From assembly GCA_963709425.1 (NCBI GenBank), contig CAVPWG010000005.1, forward strand, positions 496,001-560,000: DNA of 64,000 nt, in the 5' to 3' direction. The notes below the pieces were generated by a model that saw only the letters and a list, made by a program, of their open reading frames with translations, searched no databases and was not told where the DNA came from. The position numbers were made by a program, and so were the translations under genes. The stretch comes from JAICJC01 sp963709425. Lineage in GTDB: Bacteria > Actinomycetota > Thermoleophilia > Gaiellales > JAICJC01. Every line of letters begins with the position of its first letter. Within the stretch, counting starts at the first letter, position 1. Below, piece after piece: positions 42,689 through 50,197 of the stretch.

Positions 42689-42976
42689 TCATACCTGGCG
42701 GTCTTCCACGTGCGGGGCCAGGTACGGCTGGCCCGGCCGGTCCGGCTGGTAGAACTGCGACCGCATCGAGCGGGGATCGGTGTAGTCCCTGACCTCAACC
42801 CAGCCCCTGTCGCGGTGGACGTGGTACTCGCACCGCCCGATGAGCAGGGCATGGTCGTGGGCGCGGAGCTTGAGCGAGCCGTCCGGGTGCTCCATCCACT
42901 GCATGATCGGTTCGTCCTCGGGCAGCCCGGCCCGCCAGACGTAGCCGAGCAGGGTGGCCTCGAGGTCATCGGCCAT
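42689..42976 (-). CDS. Hypothetical protein, 95 residues
   Basis: The frame MADDLEATLLGYVWRAGLPE, with IMQWMEHPDGSLKLRAHDHA and RCEYHVHRDRGWVEV, has balanced composition and looks like a real soluble protein. No family is recognised. It is followed 3' by nothing close on the same strand; the start is a conventional ATG without a clear Shine-Dalgarno. Confidence 0.5.
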   Translation of the reverse strand: MADDLEATLLGYVWRAGLPEDEPIMQWMEHPDGSLKLRAHDHALLIGRCEYHVHRDRGWVEVRDYTDPRSMRSQFYQPDRPGQPYLAPHVEDRQV

Positions 42977-43034
42977 GGCCCCAGCCTAGCCTGCCGCCCG
43001 GACCCCGCCCAGGGCGGGCCACTGAGACTTGCTC

Positions 43035-43175
43035 CTAGCTCTGGCTCGTGGGCGACGACGCGGCGAAGATCAGGATGAGGAGGGCGATGAGGGCCGCACC
43101 GATCGCGACCACGACGAGGATGTCGAAGACCGTCGCCACCTTCCATCCCAGATCCCGCGTGCGCTCGTGCTGCAT
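43035..43175 (-). CDS. 46-residue membrane protein
   Basis: MQHERTRDLGWKVATVFDIL continues into a single strongly hydrophobic helix (VVVAIGAALIALLILIFAAS) and ends SPTSQS. One transmembrane segment with a basic N-terminus is clear. Short single-pass proteins of this kind are common in actinobacteria. The ribosome-binding site is weak. Confidence 0.5.
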   Translation of the reverse strand: MQHERTRDLGWKVATVFDILVVVAIGAALIALLILIFAASSPTSQS

Positions 43176-43381
43176 GCCCCAAGTGTACGCGTTCCCGCTA
43201 CGCCCCCGACGAGTTGGCGCGGGCCGTCGGCCCCGATAGAACACGGGGAGGCGCCAGGCGCCCCGCTCACGCGCCCGCAGCGGCGGCCAAGGCATCGCCG
43301 TGCCTTCGGGCCTGGGGCACTCAGAGGGGCGCCTGCGGGCCGCCGCCCACGACTCGCATGCCGTTCGTGGGCGCCAGCGTG

Positions 43382-43486
43382 GGCGCTGGGGCCGCAAGGC
43401 CGCACGGCTCCACGTGATGCACCGGTCTTGAAAACCGGCAATGGCCGTCAAGGTCATTCGAGGGTTTCGAATCCCAACCCCCGCCG
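43382..43486 (+). pseudogene. Degenerate tRNA-Ser(UGA)-like sequence
   Basis: The anticodon arm is perfect: CCGGT / loop CTTGAAA / ACCGG at 43422-43438, giving anticodon UGA. A long variable arm follows (ATGGCC, loop GTCAA, GGTCAT), as in serine tRNAs. The T arm has an extra base and only three pairs (GGG TTTCGAAT CCC), the acceptor 3' strand CCCCCGCC has only an interrupted 5' partner (GGCG, two extra bases, GGGG), and the D region is too long. It is therefore likely a non-functional relic. Confidence 0.5.
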
Positions 43487-43702
43487 TCAGACCGAGTAGC
43501 GTTCGGCGCCGCATGGCTGGATCTGACCGCGGATTCAAGCCCCGGCCGTTCCACCACCGCTCAGGATATCGTCCCGTGGCATTCGCGAACCTGTACTGCT
43601 CATCGCCTCCTCAAACGCGCCGAACGCTCCCCATCGACCGCGACTTCGCCCGACACACCCGCGCGCCCGCCTAGCCATCAGCCCGGCGGGCGCGAGAAGC
43701 CG

Positions 43703-45214
43703 TCAGATCGGCGTCGTGTCCTCCGGCGCCGGGGTGAAGTCGAGGTTCTCGTCAAGAGGCGGTACACCGTGGTGCTGAGCGGCGTAGGACGCGGCGTTGG
43801 CGACCTGCTGTGGCCGCATCAGCCTGACGACCGCGAACCAGATCACGGAGAGCACCACCACGCCGAGCGCCCAGAAGAGCGCCAGCCAGTTGAGGTTCGT
43901 GGTGTCGTGCGGATCGGGGTTGAGCGCGCCCCAGAATCCGAGCACGGGCGTCGCGATGGCAACGAGCACGAGCAGGTACTGCCACCAGACGGCGTTCGTC
44001 CGGACGAGTAGTCCGATGGCGGCGACCGCGAGGATCAGGTAGACCAGCTCGACTGCGAACGAGCCGGCGGTGGCCGCGATGAAGAACGCCGCGAACTCGC
44101 GCGGCAGACCGAACCGGTCGAGCGTGTGGCTGTAGAGACCGAGCAGGATCAGGCCGCCGCCGCCGATCACGATCACCAGGTTGCCCACCCATGGCGTGTT
44201 GTGCCGCGAGGTCTTCGCGAAGAAGGACGGCAGCAGGCCGTCGCGGCCGAGGGCGAAGTAGCCGCGGCCGATGGTGACGCAGATCGCGAGCGCAAGTGCA
44301 GTCGCGTCGAGGATCACGACCAGGTCGATGATCGTCGCGAACCATGAGCCGATGTACTTAGTCGCCAGCTGGTCGAGCGCGGTCGGATCGAGCCAGGCGC
44401 CCTTCTCGACCGCCGTTTGCCCGAGGCCGATCGAGATCGCGTACGACATGATCACGTAGAACAGCGCCGAGGCGCCCACGGTGCCGATCAGTGCCCGTGG
44501 GATCGACTTGGCCGGGTCGTGGCTCTCCTCGCCGAGTGACGCGGCCGCCTCGAAGCCTACGAACAGCAGGATGCCGAGCATCACGCCGTTGAAGACGGTG
44601 TGCACCGACGTGGTTGAGGGATTGAAGACGGCGAACGTGTTGTTGGCCTGGAAGATGATCGCGAGCGCGAGGATCAGCATCGGGGTGAACGACAGTGCGG
44701 CGAACGTGAGCATCGCTCCGATCGCGATCCGCACGCCGATGTAGTTCAGCACCAGCACCAGCGCCATGAAGAGCAGCGCGAGGAACCACCACGAGGGCAC
44801 CGTGGACTTCGAGATGTGCTCGGTCCAGAAGCCGTTCGTGAGGATGCCGAGGCCCAGGTAGATGCCACCGCCGCCGAGGAACAGCGTGCCCATGAAGAAG
44901 ACGCCGGCGGTGAGGATGCCCACCGCAGGGTGGGCGCCGCGCACGAGGTACTCATAGACCGCGCCGGCGCCCTGGTACTGGCGGGCGAAGACGGATATTG
45001 CATACGCGATCGCGAGCACGCCGAGACCGGCGACGAGCACCGAGAGCGCGGTATTGAAGCCGGCGCCCGTTACAGGGGCCGAGACAAAGCCAAGAACGAT
45101 CGCCGTCGAGAACATCGGGCCGATCGCAAGAGCCTGTGCGACGGCGTGGATCGTTCCCAGGCGTCGCTCGCCCAGCTGCCCTCCCGTGGTTCCCGCAGAA
45201 CCCTCGTCTGACAT
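43703..45214 (-). CDS. APC-superfamily amino acid/polyamine permease
   Basis: A 503-residue membrane protein with about twelve transmembrane helices: ALAIGPMFSTAIVLGFVSAP, FARQYQGAGAVYEYLVRGAH, FVGFEAAASLGEESHDPAKS and GRDGLLPSFFAKTSRHNTPW are all family-typical. It moves an amino acid or amine, usually with protons or as an antiporter. GGAGGGAG precedes the ATG. Divergent from a GntR regulator with 113 bp between. Confidence 0.92.
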   Translation of the reverse strand: MSDEGSAGTTGGQLGERRLGTIHAVAQALAIGPMFSTAIVLGFVSAPVTGAGFNTALSVLVAGLGVLAIAYAISVFARQYQGAGAVYEYLVRGAHPAVGILTAGVFFMGTLFLGGGGIYLGLGILTNGFWTEHISKSTVPSWWFLALLFMALVLVLNYIGVRIAIGAMLTFAALSFTPMLILALAIIFQANNTFAVFNPSTTSVHTVFNGVMLGILLFVGFEAAASLGEESHDPAKSIPRALIGTVGASALFYVIMSYAISIGLGQTAVEKGAWLDPTALDQLATKYIGSWFATIIDLVVILDATALALAICVTIGRGYFALGRDGLLPSFFAKTSRHNTPWVGNLVIVIGGGGLILLGLYSHTLDRFGLPREFAAFFIAATAGSFAVELVYLILAVAAIGLLVRTNAVWWQYLLVLVAIATPVLGFWGALNPDPHDTTNLNWLALFWALGVVVLSVIWFAVVRLMRPQQVANAASYAAQHHGVPPLDENLDFTPAPEDTTPI

Positions 45215-45327
45215 GAAACTCCCTCCTCAGTCGGAACGATGCAAACAATCACACTCAACTGCGTCGGAGTCAAGCGCGCTGCGGCCTCTTTGAGGCGTCG
45301 CACAGTGCCATACTGCGGGCAGAAACC

Positions 45328-45999
45328 ATGGCTGCGCCTAGACCGACCATCCCTGCCACACCGCTCCACATCGAGACCGTGGTGGACCACATCTACGCTG
45401 TGCTTCGAGAGGCCATCCTTGACGGCACATTGGCCCATGGAACCCGGCTGACGCAGCCCTCACTGGCGCGAGACTTCGGCGTCTCACGGACGCCACTGAG
45501 GGAGGCGCTGATCCGATTAGCCACCGAGGGCCTGGTCGTGTTCTCGCCGAACCGGGGAGCGACTGTCTCGGAGTTTGATTTCGGAAACAGACGTCAGGTG
45601 TGGGCAGCGCGAGCGATAGTCGAGTCGGGGGCGGCGCGGCTTGCCGCCGATACTCGTGACCCTGCGATGATCGGTCGGATGCGTGACGCGATAGCGCGGC
45701 AACGAGAGGTGGGAAACGATCCGGATGCCAGTTGCTCCGCGAACCGTGAGTTTCATCTTGCATTAGCGGCCGCCTCCGGCAATCCCCATCTGAAGCGGTT
45801 CGTCGACGTGCTGTGGATGCCCGGCATCGGTGTGACTGACGAGATTCCGACTGGTCAGCCATCGCACGAGGTGCTGAGTCCGGCCGATGATCATGAGCGC
45901 ATCCTTGACGCAGTCTGTGCCGGTGACGCGACCCTCGCCGAACAGCTCACCCGAAGCCATGTGACCGCATACCCGCCCTTGCCGCCGGCGCCGGGATAA
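45328..45999 (+). CDS. GntR-family regulator with FCD domain
   Basis: A 223-residue regulator: REAILDGTLAHGTRLTQPSL then ARDFGVSRTPLREALIRLATEGL as winged helix, and an FCD domain with metal-binding residues in NREFHLALAAASGNPHL and DDHERILDAVCAGD. It is divergent from the amino acid permease gene and very likely controls it. Confidence 0.88.
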   Translation: MAAPRPTIPATPLHIETVVDHIYAVLREAILDGTLAHGTRLTQPSLARDFGVSRTPLREALIRLATEGLVVFSPNRGATVSEFDFGNRRQVWAARAIVESGAARLAADTRDPAMIGRMRDAIARQREVGNDPDASCSANREFHLALAAASGNPHLKRFVDVLWMPGIGVTDEIPTGQPSHEVLSPADDHERILDAVCAGDATLAEQLTRSHVTAYPPLPPAPG

Positions 46000-46622
46000 G
46001 TGCGCGGATATGTCGAGGCGCGCGCTGGTGGCATCAGTCGCCGGGTAGGTCAAGCAGTCGCGCGGGATTGTCGCGCACCGCATCACGTAGGGCGCCCAGC
46101 GGAAGATCCCCGTTGCTGCCGATAAGACGCCGTCACCTCGGCCGCAGCCGTTACGACCACGGCGAGCAGGGCGCGAGGTAGCGATCGACGGCGCTTCCGC
46201 CGTGCGAGCCGCGAACCGGCGCCAGGCCACGCCGACCGCCGCATAGACGGGCAGAATCCCGGTGGCGCTGACCTGGAGCAGCCAGCCGAGATACGTGACT
46301 GCGTCGATCAGCGTGGGTCCCTGCCAGGCGAGACCGGACACGGACACGCCGGCCGTCTAGCACCCCGAGAGTGGCGATTGCGACGTGCGGACTCGTGAAG
46401 CGCGGACGCGTACGTCCGAGCATGCGCTGGAGATAGCTGTTGTGACCCCCAAGGCAACGCGGGTCGTGATGTTCGCTGTGCCGAGCGCGGGGTCATCCTT
46501 GGCGCATGGCGGGACGCCGCGAGACTTGCCGGACGCCTCAGTATGTGCGATAACAGTCGCCGGGCCGCGGGCGCTGTTCGCGCGGTCGGACGCCACCGAT
46601 GGAGAGCAACTGGAGGGTCTTG
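46000..46622. other. Intergenic stretch with a possible membrane-protein relic
   Basis: On the minus strand at about 46205-46335 a frame reads GPTLIDAVTYLGWLLQVSAT followed by GILPVYAAVGVAWRRFAART, which looks like the last membrane helix and tail of an integral membrane protein; there is no start. The remainder shows nothing recognisable, apart from the ribosome-binding site of the monooxygenase gene at the right end. Confidence 0.35.
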
Positions 46623-48347
46623 ATGCGGGCACTTATCGCAGGTGGAGGCATGGCGGGGCTGATGACCGCTCTGGCGCTGCGGGAGTCGGGCGTCTTCACG
46701 ACGATCGACGTCTTCGAGCAGACACGCACGCCCAGCACCGCGGGAGCGGGGCTGAACATCCCCCCGAACGCCGCACGGCTGGCGCGGTGGCTGGGCGTCG
46801 ACCTCGACGGCGGGGACCCCAAGGGCCAGCACGGGGCAGTCGACGGCGGCAGGGCGGCGATCCTCAGCGAGACGCGGATGGTCTGGGAGGACGGCTCCAT
46901 CACGCGGAAGCCGCTCGACCACAACACGTCGGCCAACGATAACGCCGGCTTCCACCACATGCACCGCCTCGACCTGCTGATGTGTCTCTACAAGCGGGTC
47001 CTCGAGTTCGCGCCGGAGACGGGCGTCAACTGCCCGATCCAGGTCCACATGGCTAAGCGCCTGGAGGCCGTCAGCCAGCACGAGGAGTCCGTGACCGTGA
47101 CGTTCTCCGACGGCACGACGGAGACCGGAGACCTGCTGATCGGTGCCGACGGCGTCGACTCCCAGGTGCTGGAGGCGGTCTGGCCGGGCGTGTCGACCAA
47201 GCGCTGGACCGAGGTCGTCGTCTACCGCGGTCTGGTCCCGAGGGACAAGGTCGCCGCGGCGCGCAAGCCCGACGGCAGCCCGCTCGACTACAACCCCATC
47301 GAAACGATGTCGATGGACACCCGCGAGACCCCAACGGCGCAGCATCTTACGTACTGGGTCCGCGGCGGCGAGCTGCTCAACGTGTGGCTCGCCTACTACG
47401 AGCCCAACGCCGAGGAGTTCGAGCGCCAAGAGAGCGACTGGTTCCCCGCCGACCGCGATGAGATGGTCGGCAACATGAGCAAGGCGTTCGAGGGCGACCC
47501 CCGTCACGACGACGTCGTCGCACTCACGAGCCTGATGGAGAACCCGACGAAGTGGGGGCTCTACGACCGTGACGCGCTCGAGAACTGGACGGAGGGTCGC
47601 GTGGGCCTGGTGGGTGACGCCGCTCACCCGATGCTGCCGACCTTCGGCCAGGGTGCCGCGCAGGCCTTCGAGGACGCCGCGGCGCTGGGCAAGTGCTTCG
47701 AGCTCCACGGCACGGACATCTACCGCGCGCTGTTGCACTACGAGCGCGTGCGCTACTACCGCGCGACGCGCTTCCAGTTCGCGTCGAAGTTCCTCTTCAA
47801 GCACCTCGAGCCGGAGGACTCACCTCAGCGCCGGAAGATCCTCGCTGCCGTCAACGAGCGGGACTACCCCGTCTTCGATCACACGGAGCGTGCGGGCAGC
47901 GACGATTCGTGGATCTACGCGTTCGACGCGCGCGCGATCGGCGACAAGCTGCCGATCAGGAAGCTCGGGCCGTGGCACTTCCGCTCGCGGAACGAGGCGC
48001 TCAAAAGCGCCCGCAGGGAGGTCGCCACCAGCCTCTGGAAGCCGGCGAAGCCATGGACCGGCGACCGGCCCATCACGCGCGAGGAGCTCGCACAGCACAC
48101 GACGTTCGACGACTGCTGGGTCGTCATCCGCGGCAACGTCTACGACTTCACCGAGTGGAAGAACCACCACCCGGGCGGGCCCTTCGTCGCGCGCATGTAC
48201 GGCGGCAAGGACGCCACGGCGGAGTTCGGCGAGTACCACAGCCGGCTCGCCGAGCAGCACATGCAGTACTTCTGCGTCGGGCCGCTCGTCGGAGCCCCCG
48301 CCGAGCGCGCCGACGACCCGTCGGAGGTCGAGCCGTCCAGGACTTGA
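46623..48347 (+). CDS. FAD-dependent monooxygenase fused to cytochrome b5 domain
   Basis: A 574-residue protein. Residues 1-~400 form a group A flavin monooxygenase: IAGGGMAGLMTALAL at the start, the DG motif in LIGADGVDSQ, and GLVGDAAHPMLPTFGQGAAQ binding FAD ribityl. A linker follows, then a cytochrome b5 domain (484-554) with heme ligands His516 in HPGG and probably His539 (EFGEYHS). Electrons might pass from the heme to the flavin, replacing NAD(P)H as donor, which is inference. GGAGGG stands 7 bases before the ATG. Confidence 0.9.
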   Translation: MRALIAGGGMAGLMTALALRESGVFTTIDVFEQTRTPSTAGAGLNIPPNAARLARWLGVDLDGGDPKGQHGAVDGGRAAILSETRMVWEDGSITRKPLDHNTSANDNAGFHHMHRLDLLMCLYKRVLEFAPETGVNCPIQVHMAKRLEAVSQHEESVTVTFSDGTTETGDLLIGADGVDSQVLEAVWPGVSTKRWTEVVVYRGLVPRDKVAAARKPDGSPLDYNPIETMSMDTRETPTAQHLTYWVRGGELLNVWLAYYEPNAEEFERQESDWFPADRDEMVGNMSKAFEGDPRHDDVVALTSLMENPTKWGLYDRDALENWTEGRVGLVGDAAHPMLPTFGQGAAQAFEDAAALGKCFELHGTDIYRALLHYERVRYYRATRFQFASKFLFKHLEPEDSPQRRKILAAVNERDYPVFDHTERAGSDDSWIYAFDARAIGDKLPIRKLGPWHFRSRNEALKSARREVATSLWKPAKPWTGDRPITREELAQHTTFDDCWVVIRGNVYDFTEWKNHHPGGPFVARMYGGKDATAEFGEYHSRLAEQHMQYFCVGPLVGAPAERADDPSEVEPSRT

Positions 48348-48730
48348 CCGAACGACGCCCTAACAGGGACACAGGATCGCCGGCGGCAAGCTGACCCTCG
48401 ACAAGGCATTGATCACCTCGCCACAGCTTTGCCCGGCCTTCGCAAACCGCTGCTTGATGTTCGCGGCGTCCCTCGCGGGAACCATCCCAGATCGGCGATT
48501 GAGTCTCGTTTGCGCCAGGTCAAAGTCTTGCCGAGCTTGTACGACCCTCCGGCCGAATTCCAAGGCCGCCTCACCTTCGGCGGCGCCTACCCGTCCTGCC
48601 GTTCCTCCTTAGACGGAGCAGATAGCGGGCGGTCGGGCCCCGACTCTGAACCTCGGATCGCCGGCTCATGGTAGACGCGGCAATTCGCCGGTCAAGCGCG
48701 CCAGGCCGGCGCAGGAACCCGTCCACCGCG
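48348..48730. other. Intergenic stretch with a doubtful small frame
   Basis: On the minus strand, 48360-48563 encodes a 67-residue frame starting at TTG (EFGRRVVQARQDFDLAQTRL...NIKQRFAKAGQSCGEVINAL) with plausible helical composition but no ribosome-binding site and no family. Otherwise nothing is seen. Confidence 0.25.
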
Positions 48731-48931
48731 TTAGCTGCGGGCCTCCTTGCGAAACGCGGCCGGCGAGAGTGTCGAGCAGTGCCACGTCGTCACCCCCGGC
48801 GTGGTCGTCCCGTCCAACTCCTCGGCGGCGCGCTGACGGGTCATCCACTGCACGGTCACCTTGTCGCACTGATCGCACATCCGATGGTGCAAACGCGCAC
48901 CATCCGGGGGCCGCTCTTGGGCATGAGCCAC
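48731..48931 (-). CDS. Small cysteine-containing protein, 66 residues
   Basis: The frame MAHAQERPPDGARLHHRMCD has C-D-Q-C near residue 20 and TWHCSTLSPAAFRKE near the end, suggesting a metal-binding knot in which one of the usual cysteines is replaced by Leu. No family is firmly recognised. No neighbours on the same strand. Confidence 0.45.
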   Translation of the reverse strand: MAHAQERPPDGARLHHRMCDQCDKVTVQWMTRQRAAEELDGTTTPGVTTWHCSTLSPAAFRKEARS

Positions 48932-49190
48932 GATCAGAGCGTACTCCCCCGCCCATCGCGGCGATGCACGGGCCGGCTAGCGGCCGATGGTGCGCACGCC
49001 CTACCCTGAGCGACGCCCCCGTCGGCTCGAGTTCGTCGAGTCGCGATCAGCATGAAGCCTCGAAGTCCACGTGCCTAGAAGATCCTTTCGCAGTCGTGCG
49101 CCGATTCGAGGCGGCAGCTGAGGCCGAGTTACGCGCGCGCGTCGCCCGCCGTTTTCAGCCGGCCAACCGAGACCAGCTACGATCCATCTT

Positions 49191-49397
49191 GTGCCCACTG
49201 TCGCGACCCAGATCCTGAACTGCACAAACTGCGGCACAGAACTCGTCTGGAATCTTGAAAGGCCGCCGATTAGTCGTGCCATGGCCCGCAGCAACGTCAC
49301 GCACGCCGCCGGCCCCCCACATTTCGCCGCGACGTGCCCGGACTGCCGCCAGCGGCACTGGATACCGCTCGGCCAGGCGACGACAGACGCCGACTGA
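49191..49397 (+). CDS. Small zinc-ribbon-like protein, 68 residues
   Basis: A GTG-started frame with two CxxC pairs: ILNCTNCGTELVWNL and ATCPDCRQRHW, spaced as in a zinc ribbon. The rest is polar. Such proteins may bind nucleic acid or act as adaptors; no function is assignable. A second small gene follows 65 bp downstream. Confidence 0.6.
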   Translation: MPTVATQILNCTNCGTELVWNLERPPISRAMARSNVTHAAGPPHFAATCPDCRQRHWIPLGQATTDAD

Positions 49398-49462
49398 CCG
49401 ATAAGCCCGGGGCCGAAGTCACGGGTGGCGCGTCTCGAGCACCACCGAAAGGGAGGAACTCC

Positions 49463-49756
49463 GTGACGTTGAGCGACGACGACCTCCTCGACTTCGACCT
49501 GAAGGGGCTCGCCGGCTTCCAGACCGCGTCGCGAACGCTTCTCGAACAGCATGGTGATGTGTACCGCTCCCAACTCGTGATGGCACGCTGGCTTGACGGT
49601 TATCGGGAGCGCAGAGCCGCATCCTCGACCGGCGAGAGTTCGTTCGATGCCGGGGCTAGGGACACGCTGTACGACATCGCCGCCGCACACCTCCGCCAAG
49701 GCGACTTCCTCCCAGGCGGTGAGCTCTACGACGACGAGCAGCGCCGAGACGACTGA
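49463..49756 (+). CDS. Hypothetical protein, 97 residues
   Basis: GTG start with GGGAGG a few bases upstream. The sequence VTLSDDDLLDFDLKGLAGFQ continues acidic and helical (LLEQHGDVYRSQLVMARWLD, ARDTLYDIAAAHLRQGDFLP). No family is recognised. Its 3' end overlaps the truncated VOC gene on the other strand by 31 bp. Confidence 0.62.
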   Translation: MTLSDDDLLDFDLKGLAGFQTASRTLLEQHGDVYRSQLVMARWLDGYRERRAASSTGESSFDAGARDTLYDIAAAHLRQGDFLPGGELYDDEQRRDD

Positions 49757-50055
49757 TCAGGCCGCGCTTGCATGCGGCCGCCGGCCGACTTCCACGTGTT
49801 GAAGCCGAGGTGGTGGTGGTAGCCACCCGCCGACACAAAGAGCATGTCGCCGGTCGTCCCCCACCCGGGAACGTCGCGCGCCTCCAGGATCACATCGAAC
49901 CCGAGCACGTCGACGTAGAAGCCGCGCACGCGGTCGATGTCCGCCGTGCGCAGGTGGACGTGGCCGATCGTCACGCCAGGGTCGATCGGGCGGGAGCTGT
50001 GCGCCGCGGGCACCATCGTGCCCTGCAGGCCTGGGTGGGATGGGGTCGTGGTCAT
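49726..50055 (-). pseudogene. VOC (glyoxalase-fold) protein truncated in the middle
   Basis: The N-terminal half is intact: IGHVHLRTADIDRVRGFYVD, VLGFDVILEARDVPGW, LFVSAGGYHHHLGFNTWKS. A complete VOC protein of this type has about 160-180 residues with a second half forming the other beta-alpha repeat; here coding similarity ends after NTWKSAGG and an unrelated tail follows. The ATG giving MTTTPSHPG is the start. Metal ligands of the first half remain. Confidence 0.65.
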
Positions 50056-50197
50056 CAACGCACTGTAGGCGCGGTTGCGTCGCGACGGTCGAGGGATTCT
50101 CCCGATGCCATCCCGCTCCGCCACTCCTAGCCTGGGATCAGCGGACATTGCAATCGACCTCTTCCCGACATAGCATGGGAGCTATGGAGCATATTCG

